The notes under the pieces: model-generated
What the model was told of the DNA's origin: nothing
What the model saw: only the letters and a program-made list of their open reading frames with translations
Databases searched by the model: none
NCBI GenBank assembly: GCA_947254465.1
Contig: CAMYEU010000044.1
Coordinates: 1 to 10,184 of the forward strand
Source: an uncultured Gemella sp.
GTDB lineage: Bacteria; Bacillota; Bacilli; Staphylococcales; Gemellaceae
Direction: 5' to 3'
Length of the DNA stretch: 10,184 nt
Shown: in pieces, positions 6,398-10,184 of the stretch
How the letters are laid out: each line of letters opens with the position of its first letter
How positions within the stretch are numbered: position 1 is the stretch's first letter
Translations under genes and position numbers: made by a program

Positions 6398-7267
6398 TTA
6401 TTCAAATCTAGCTCTATCGTGACTTTGATTCCACTTATCTACCTCTGGTCCTTTTGGCACAATAGTTTTCCCTGCTGATAAATAATATCCGACCTTTATT
6501 GCTTCAAAATCTGTTGTAGAACCGAATCCTGGTGTTTGATATAAATCTTTTAAGTAGTTGAATATGTTAGAATATTCCTCAATTCTCTTTTTATTCGCAG
6601 AATATAATCCGTAATAAACAACATCGAAACGAATCATCGTAGTATAGAAACGAATATCTGTATCTGTTATTGTATTTCCATGGAAGTATCTTTGATTTGA
6701 TAAACGATCCTCTACAACATCCATCATGTCGAAGAATCTATCGAATGCCTCATCATATTTTTCTTGGCTTTCAGCAAATCTCATGCCATAGACACCATCG
6801 TTAATAGCCACAGCTAATTTTTCATTCCACTCATCGATTTGACCTGCAAGATGCTCAGGATATAAATCTATTCCATCTTTTCTATGTAATTTTTTAAATA
6901 CTGTTGCAAATTCATGAAGTAACTCAGCAGATTCTTTTCTAACTACTTTTCCTGTAGTAACATCAACAAGCACAGGTACTGAATATGGCCCTTCATAATC
7001 TGAATCACTATTTAAGTATACATCTTTAATTTTAGATTGTTTTAAAACTGGGTCTAGCCCATCTTTATCTAAGCTAAATTGCCATCCTTCTTCTCCACGA
7101 CGATAATCCAATGTTCCTAAACTAATAGCATCATCTAAACCTAGTATCTCTCTTGCTATAACCGCTCTATGTGCATACGGGCATAAAGGAGACCAGAATA
7201 ATCTGTATCTTCCTTCCTCTATAGGTTGTTCATCTGTTCCAAATGGTTTACTAAAAAATTTTTTCAT
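6398..7267 (-). CDS. Glutathionyl-hydroquinone reductase-like (Xi-class GST fold) protein
   Basis: 289 residues, the usual length of the YqjG/ECM4 family. These enzymes reduce glutathionyl-(hydro)quinones with a catalytic cysteine in the cytoplasm. The thioredoxin-like N-domain has the hallmark CPYAHR (29-34; Cys29), where proteobacterial members have CPWAHR. A SVPVLVD segment (96-102) gives the cis-proline, and ESAELL follows (112-117). The helical C-domain contains HGNTITDTDIRFYTTMIRFD (196-215) and GLYSANKKRI (221-230), as in Xi-class GSTs. AAGGAG at 7281-7276 lies eight bases before ATG. Two stop codons follow in tandem. Many Bacilli lack their own glutathione synthesis, so the thiol substrate may be imported glutathione or another low-molecular-weight thiol; the sequence does not decide this. 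Confidence 0.9.
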   Translation of the reverse strand: MKKFFSKPFGTDEQPIEEGRYRLFWSPLCPYAHRAVIAREILGLDDAISLGTLDYRRGEEGWQFSLDKDGLDPVLKQSKIKDVYLNSDSDYEGPYSVPVLVDVTTGKVVRKESAELLHEFATVFKKLHRKDGIDLYPEHLAGQIDEWNEKLAVAINDGVYGMRFAESQEKYDEAFDRFFDMMDVVEDRLSNQRYFHGNTITDTDIRFYTTMIRFDVVYYGLYSANKKRIEEYSNIFNYLKDLYQTPGFGSTTDFEAIKVGYYLSAGKTIVPKGPEVDKWNQSHDRARFE

Positions 7268-7282
7268 GTGATTTTCTCCTTT

Positions 7283-8242
7283 TTAATTTTCTATAAATTT
7301 TTTCGCTTCGTCATAAATATACATAACATTTAAACTATGTTCTTTTTGAACTTTCATAAATTCAAAATCTTTATTATCTATAACTTCAACGAATTTTTTG
7401 AACTCAGCATACATTCTGTGTGAATGAATATTTTTATTTTCATTTATTAAGTTATCTTTTGTTTGAATACTGTAATTAGGAACTTCATTTGTAGGCCCAA
7501 TTACTTTAATTATACCTTGATCACCTTGAATATTAACATAACTATTATTAAAAGTATCTTTCGCTGCTATGCAAACTACTTTAAAATTATCATATTCTAG
7601 TAAAAGAATACCCGAAGTATCAACATCATTAACAATATTGGCTGAATAATGTACTCTATTAGGTTTACCAAACAATCCAACAATAAAATGAATATTATAA
7701 ATATTTAAATCACCAAGTACTCCTCCACCTTTACTCTTATCGAAAACAGGTGCAAGGATTCCATTTTTAAATGCTTCGTATCTTGAAGAAAGTTGAGAAA
7801 AATTACACTCAACAAGTCGTATTTCTCCAATATTATCAATATTGTCTTTTATATCAAGATAATTTTCTTGATATTGATTTGTTATTGCTTCTATTAATAT
7901 TAATCCCTTATCTTCAGCTATTTCAAATAATTCTACTGCTTCGTCATACTTTAAGGTAAAAGGTTTCTCGCAAATAACATTTTTACCAGCTTCTAAAGCT
8001 TTTTTAGCAACTGAATAATGTAAATTATTTGGAACTGCAACATAAATTGTATCTACTTCTTTATTTTCTAGACAAAGATCAATATCAGTATATATATTAT
8101 TAATATTATATTTAGACTGTAATTCTTTTAAATTATCAATATTTCTAGCCGTTATAGCTTCTAATTTTATTTCTGGAAGTTCATGAGCAAAAGATAAGAA
8201 ATCTTTCACTATCATTCCAGAACCAATAATTCCTAGTTTCAT
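7283..8242 (-). CDS. Gfo/Idh/MocA family NAD(P)-dependent oxidoreductase
   Basis: A 319-residue cytoplasmic dehydrogenase of the MviM type (COG0673), acting on sugars, cyclitols or related hydroxy compounds. The Rossmann loop is GIIGSGMI (4-11), and the family signature CEKPF (91-95) supplies the catalytic-site Lys93. GGGVLGDLNIYNIH (172-185) matches the conserved 'GGG.l.D.g.Y.ih' with Asp178 and His185. ATG 8242 is chosen because GGAGG (8252-8248) lies five bases upstream; an in-frame TTG four codons earlier overlaps that site. It is the first gene of the operon with the GST-like and YjbR-domain genes, 15 bases ahead of the former. The substrate is unknown. Confidence 0.92.
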   Translation of the reverse strand: MKLGIIGSGMIVKDFLSFAHELPEIKLEAITARNIDNLKELQSKYNINNIYTDIDLCLENKEVDTIYVAVPNNLHYSVAKKALEAGKNVICEKPFTLKYDEAVELFEIAEDKGLILIEAITNQYQENYLDIKDNIDNIGEIRLVECNFSQLSSRYEAFKNGILAPVFDKSKGGGVLGDLNIYNIHFIVGLFGKPNRVHYSANIVNDVDTSGILLLEYDNFKVVCIAAKDTFNNSYVNIQGDQGIIKVIGPTNEVPNYSIQTKDNLINENKNIHSHRMYAEFKKFVEVIDNKDFEFMKVQKEHSLNVMYIYDEAKKFIEN

Positions 8243-8247
8243 GTTTT

Positions 8248-8252
8248 CCTCC
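8248..8252 (-). promoter_or_regulatory. Ribosome binding site deciding the oxidoreductase start
   Basis: GGAGG on the minus strand, five bases before ATG 8242. It lies inside the open frame that would begin at the TTG at 8254. Confidence 0.75.
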
Positions 8253-8272
8253 AAACCACTATGTGTCCTTTA

Positions 8273-8301
8273 ATTATATCGTTATAAACTTACACTAGCA
8301 A
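8273..8301 (-). promoter_or_regulatory. Promoter of the oxidoreductase-GST-YjbR operon
   Basis: Minus strand: TTGCTA (8301-8296), a 17-bp spacer, then a consensus TATAAT (8278-8273). The start codon is about 30 bases beyond the -10. A terminator for the upstream region ends at 8311, just ahead of it. Confidence 0.78.
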
Positions 8302-8310
8302 CTTTTCTGC

Positions 8311-8344
8311 ATAAAAAAAGGAATCATGAGCTTTAAGCTCATGA
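8311..8344 (-). terminator. Rho-independent terminator, minus strand
   Basis: TCATGAGCTT (8324-8333) and AAGCTCATGA (8335-8344) form a 10-bp arm pair. Read on the minus strand, the hairpin is followed by TTCCTTTTTTT (the seven A at 8312-8318 in plus orientation). It ends transcription coming from the immunity-like gene, before the oxidoreductase promoter. Confidence 0.85.
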
Positions 8345-8349
8345 CCCTT

Positions 8350-8368
8350 CTCATCAGTCCTAAATTTT
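8350..8368 (+). repeat. Partial copy of the left end of the repeat element
   Basis: This 19-base stretch differs at only two positions from 9449-9467, the inner part of the left terminus of the element at 9441-9614. The shared core is AGTCCTAAATTTT. It lies in the same orientation, between the two minus-strand terminators. In AT-rich DNA part of the match could be chance. Confidence 0.4.
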
Positions 8369-8377
8369 GGAGACTCT

Positions 8378-8406
8378 AAAAAACCTAAGGAATGGAGTCC
8401 TTAGGT
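8378..8406 (-). terminator. Rho-independent terminator of the peptide/immunity operon
   Basis: ACCTAAGGA (8383-8391) pairs with TCCTTAGGT (8398-8406) around a six-base loop. On the minus strand it is followed by a T run (six A at 8378-8383). It lies about 65 bases after the immunity-like gene's stop and is the first of two terminators in tandem. Confidence 0.8.
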
Positions 8407-8471
8407 CTTTACTCTATGCAACATACTAACTAATTGCTTTATACACATATTTTACACTGTTTTCTTTGATT

Positions 8472-8768
8472 TTACAAATTATTTTTTAATATAGAATCAA
8501 ATAAATAAAAGCTTATAGAATTATTAGTAAATCTACTAATTTTAGTCATAAAAATACAACCATTACTAGAAATACTTTCTTGTCGCGCTAAATAAGATAA
8601 AGCAGGTGTTAATTGAAATAAAACTGCTTCATAATATTCATTTTCTTTTTCAATTAACAAAATAGCTTTCTTATACAATTCTCTCTCTTTTATTCCAACC
8701 TCTTTATCTAATATCAAATTATATAAATCAGTTAAAATTTCTTCTTCTGTAGGAAAATAATCAAACAT
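8472..8768 (-). CDS. Bacteriocin immunity-like protein (enterocin A immunity type)
   Basis: A 98-residue, mostly helical, acidic-to-neutral small protein without a signal peptide. The N-terminal segment TEEEILTDLYNLILDKEVGI (7-26), the following KERELYKKAILLIEKE (27-42) and a leucine-rich third helix around 47-62 fit the pattern of the enterocin A immunity family. Those are cytosolic four-helix bundles of about 90-100 residues that protect the producer from its own bacteriocin. The start has TAGGAA at 8780-8775. A secreted-peptide gene ends 16 bases upstream on the same strand, as expected for a bacteriocin/immunity pair. The C-terminal third (SRFTNNSISFYLFDSI) is more hydrophobic than usual. 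The assignment is by recall of the family pattern, without a search. Confidence 0.6.
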   Translation of the reverse strand: MFDYFPTEEEILTDLYNLILDKEVGIKERELYKKAILLIEKENEYYEAVLFQLTPALSYLARQESISSNGCIFMTKISRFTNNSISFYLFDSILKNNL

Positions 8769-8784
8769 ATAAAATTCCTAATAA

Positions 8785-8961
8785 TTACCAATTAATAGTT
8801 GGTTTCATTGGGGAACCACCACCAGCACTACCCCAGCCATCATTCGTAATAGTAGTATACTGATGAAAAGTAGTAACTTCTGTTCTTCCTTTTGCATCAG
8901 CTATATTAAAATTTAAAAACATACTACCTGATAATAAAACAAAAAATAATTTCTTTTTCAT
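8785..8961 (-). CDS. Small secreted peptide, candidate Sec-dependent bacteriocin
   Basis: A 58-codon gene, not recognised as a named family. Residues 1-23 are a clear signal peptide: MKKK, a hydrophobic core (LFFVLLSGSMFL), and an A-D-A site before Lys24. The predicted mature peptide is about 35 residues without cysteine. It is rich in Thr/Gly, with TTFHQYTTIT (30-39), then GWGSAGGG (42-49), and ends ...PTINW. There is no double-glycine leader and no YGNGV box, so it is not a classical class IIa or Blp-type peptide. GAAGG (8976-8972) lies ten bases before ATG. The gene has its own promoter, and the immunity-like gene follows after 16 bases. That neighbour and the secretion signal are the grounds for calling it a bacteriocin; a signalling peptide is the main alternative. 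Confidence 0.65.
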   Translation of the reverse strand: MKKKLFFVLLSGSMFLNFNIADAKGRTEVTTFHQYTTITNDGWGSAGGGSPMKPTINW

Positions 8962-9037
8962 AATAATAGAACCTTCTTTCTGTTTTTTTTAGAAATTTTA
9001 ACATTTTTTTCGATATTAGAAATAAATTATTAGATTT

Positions 9038-9066
9038 ATTATAAGGTAAAAAAATAAAAAATACAA
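9038..9066 (-). promoter_or_regulatory. Promoter of the peptide/immunity operon
   Basis: Minus strand: TTGTAT (9066-9061), 17-bp spacer, consensus TATAAT (9043-9038). The untranslated leader would be about 70 bases and very A/T-rich. AACA-TT-TGTT (9088-9097), a small palindrome, lies upstream of the -35. Confidence 0.6.
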
Positions 9067-9103
9067 ATCTTTTATTTAATTTTTTAAAACATTTGTTAAA
9101 ACA

Positions 9104-9352
9104 TCACTCTTTACACTCTGTCAAAATACTTTCTATTTCTTTTAATTCTTTTATAAATTTACTATCTTTATGCCCTATATATACAATCTTTCTTCTACTC
9201 TTGTCATTGCTACATAAAGCAATCGTCTTTCTTCTTCTACATTTGTTTCTAACAATACATTTTTATCTAACTTTTTCATAGTTTGCTTTATACAAATAAG
9301 GATAATTCTCATCTATATTCATTATAAATACATTTTTAAATTCAAGTCCCTT
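9104..9352 (-). pseudogene. Remnant of a UvrD/REP-superfamily DNA helicase C-terminus
   Basis: Conceptual translation in three successive minus-strand frames recovers the tail of a superfamily 1 helicase. The first frame (from 9352) gives KGLEFKNVFIMNIDENYP, the motif V region, and stops at 9265-9263. The second (from about 9270) gives NVEEERRLLYVAMTR (motif VI core at 9237-9199) and RLYI, then stops at 9177-9175. The third carries IGHKDSKFIKELKEIE and stops at 9106-9104. The frameshifts and stops show that it is dead. Everything N-terminal of motif V, including the Walker A region, is absent. The next feature upstream is the repeat element at 9441-9614. The exact subfamily (UvrD, Rep, HelD-like) cannot be told. 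Confidence 0.75.
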
Positions 9353-9440
9353 ATATAATTAATTTAACTTTGAATTTATCTCCCTATCAAATTTGATAGA
9401 TTGTTTTATTTTTTATATTTAGTTATCTTCATACAGACAA

Positions 9441-9614
9441 GGGGCTGACTCAAAAGTCCTAAATTTTAACAAAATGTATATGATAATTCATAGACGCAGT
9501 GGTTTATTGATATCTAAATTCGCTTTATAAAAGCTTTTTAGATATCTAATAAACTGTGCGGTGGTGACTCGACAAAATCTATTTCTCCGAAATCACGATT
9601 TTTGAGTCACTCCC
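9441..9614. mobile_element. MITE-like repeat element with two internal hairpins
   Basis: The termini are imperfect inverted repeats: GGGGCTGACTCAAAAGTC (9441-9458) matches the reverse complement of 9597-9614 (GGGAGTGACTCAAAAATC) at 15 of 18 positions. Inside are two hairpins. The first (9495-9560) is built from CGCA/TGCG, GTTTATT/AATAAAC, GATATCTAAA/TTTAGATATC and GCTTT/AAAGC. The second (9564-9610) is built from GTGACTC/GAGTCAC, AAAATC/GATTTT and ATTTC/GAAAT. There is no credible reading frame, so it would move only with a transposase supplied elsewhere. No clear target duplication directly borders the termini. A structured RNA is the alternative reading. Confidence 0.6.
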
Positions 9615-9639
9615 TTACTTTTTTGTATAACAAAATGTA
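9467..9639 (+). repeat. 12-bp direct repeats inside and just outside the element
   Basis: TAACAAAATGTA occurs at 9467-9478, inside the left part of the element, and again at 9628-9639, beyond its right end. The copies are 161 bp apart. They could be a recombination or insertion scar; in AT-rich DNA chance is also possible. Confidence 0.35.
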
Positions 9640-9674
9640 CAAATATTTCTTTTGTAACTACTTTCTTAATTAAT

Positions 9675-9718
9675 AAAAAAATAATTAGTATGGATTTTTC
9701 TCATCCACACTAATTATT
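9675..9718 (-). terminator. Rho-independent terminator of the DedA gene
   Basis: AATAATTAGT (9680-9689) pairs with ACTAATTATT (9709-9718). After an A/C mismatch, TGGAT (9691-9695) pairs with ATCCA (9703-9707) around a seven-base loop. On the minus strand a T run (A run 9675-9681) follows. The distance to the DedA stop codon is about 15 bases. Confidence 0.88.
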
Positions 9719-9733
9719 ATACACCCTATTATT

Positions 9734-10138
9734 TTATGCTTTTTTTCTAGATTTAATTACCCCTACTATTATCGGAATTAAGCTGATTAAAACAATAGCA
9801 ATTACAACTACAGAGAAGTTGTTTTTAACAAACGGAATATTTCCAAAGAAATACCCTACTGATACAAATAATGTACACCAGCAAAGACCTCCAAAGAAAT
9901 CAATAATTCTAAACTTAGAATATTTCATCTTACCAGCTCCTACGATAAATGGAACTATTGTACGAATGATTGGGAAGAATCTCGCTAAGAAAATAGATTT
10001 CCCTCCATGTTTTGCTACAAAGTTTTCAGCGTCCTTTATGTTCTCATCAGACACAAACTTTTTAAACCATGCTTTACTCTTTAGATAATCAGAGAAGTTT
10101 CTTCCGATAAAATAGTTACAATTATCACCGATTACTGC
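9734..10138 (-). CDS. DedA family (VTT domain) membrane protein, C-terminal fragment
   Basis: 134 genomic codons remain. DedA proteins are inner-membrane proteins linked to lipid (undecaprenyl phosphate or phospholipid) translocation and membrane potential. The fragment shows GDNCNYFIGR (4-13), GKSIFLARFFPIIRTIVPFI (46-65; conserved Arg53 and Arg59) and VGAGKMKYSKF (66-76), then a membrane segment around 80-98 with Trp87 and a last one around 108-127, ending in a basic tail SRKKA. By family length (about 200 residues) roughly the first 60-70 residues are missing. The open frame continues upstream into the adapter and would yield a false start MSRGLGDVYKRQ; that peptide is an artefact. Confidence 0.9.
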   Translation of the reverse strand, partial: AVIGDNCNYFIGRNFSDYLKSKAWFKKFVSDENIKDAENFVAKHGGKSIFLARFFPIIRTIVPFIVGAGKMKYSKFRIIDFFGGLCWCTLFVSVGYFFGNIPFVKNNFSVVVIAIVLISLIPIIVGVIKSRKKA

Positions 10139-10184
10139 CTGTCTCTTATACACATCTCCGAGCCCACGAGACATCTCAGGATCT
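10139..10184 (-). other. Sequencing adapter (Nextera read 2 plus index), not genomic
   Basis: 10139-10157 is the reverse complement of the mosaic end (CTGTCTCTTATACACATCT) and 10158-10172 is CCGAGCCCACGAGAC. Next comes the 8-mer ATCTCAGG, placed like an i7 index (10173-10180), and ATCT, the beginning of the P7 sequence. Confidence 0.99.

Noticed and set aside
7771..7959. Plus-strand leucine-rich open frame opposite the oxidoreductase gene
   Set aside because: It is a shadow frame; the leucine and isoleucine richness comes from the complement of AT-rich Lys/Glu/Asn codons.
8311..8406. Possible T-box or riboswitch leader for the oxidoreductase operon
   Set aside because: The two hairpins each have a T run on the minus strand and lie upstream of the operon's promoter (8273-8301), so they would not be in its transcript; two terminators explain them better.
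9093..9281. Plus-strand open frame of 62 codons, leucine-rich and membrane-like
   Set aside because: The minus strand of the same stretch encodes recognisable helicase motif VI, so the plus frame is the antisense of a pseudogene.
9441..9614. CRISPR array suggested by repeated TGACTC segments
   Set aside because: The copies are not evenly spaced direct repeats with unique spacers; they are inverted arms of one element.
9819..10088. Plus-strand open frame of 89 codons opposite DedA
   Set aside because: It is antisense to a protein with clear DedA motifs and has no ribosome binding site.

Overview
The window is a contig from a Nextera-type library, not clean genome sequence. Positions 1-33 are the read 1 transposase adapter, and 10139-10184 are the read 2 adapter in reverse complement followed by an index-like 8-mer. 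Only 34-10138 is genomic. That insert is very AT-rich and tightly packed, with AGGAGG-type ribosome binding sites, extended -10 promoters and hairpin/T-run terminators. This fits a low-GC Gram-positive of the class Bacilli (Bacillota); Gemella-, Staphylococcus- or Streptococcus-like hosts are all compatible. I cannot fix the genus from the sequence alone.

Layout. (a) 34-1024, minus strand: a patatin-like phospholipase followed by msrB (methionine sulfoxide reductase B), cut off by the contig end. (b) 1150-1749, plus strand: a small Rossmann-fold NAD(P)-binding protein divergent from (a), with a palindrome in the shared promoter region. (c) 1902-5682, plus strand: an ABC-2 type exporter (ATPase, permease), a DesK/HisKA_3-type histidine kinase, a NarL-type response regulator and a small four-helix membrane protein. 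The arrangement resembles Bacillus yvfRSTU and ends in a bidirectional terminator. (d) 8242-5742, minus strand: a three-gene operon of a Gfo/Idh/MocA oxidoreductase, a glutathionyl-hydroquinone-reductase-like GST-fold protein and a YjbR/MmcQ-domain protein. (e) 8311-9640: an accessory patch described below. (f) 9734-10138, minus strand: the C-terminal part of a DedA/VTT membrane protein whose N-terminus is replaced by adapter.

The patch in (e) is the most interesting part. It holds an unrecognised 58-codon secreted-peptide gene (8785-8961) just upstream of a bacteriocin-immunity-like gene (8472-8768), with its own promoter and downstream hairpin terminators. Upstream of that operon lies the frameshifted remnant of a UvrD/REP-superfamily helicase C-terminus (9104-9352). 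Next comes a roughly 174-bp element without an evident gene, which has imperfect terminal inverted repeats and two internal hairpins (9441-9614). A 19-bp stretch at 8350-8368 resembles the inner part of that element's left end, so the peptide/immunity operon sits between related repeat pieces. I read this as a small decayed or mobile bacteriocin island; that is inference.

How the genes may work together: the kinase and regulator probably sense a membrane or peptide stress and control the adjacent exporter. The minus-strand operon (d) looks metabolic/redox. The peptide and immunity-like gene would form a self-contained toxin/self-protection pair.
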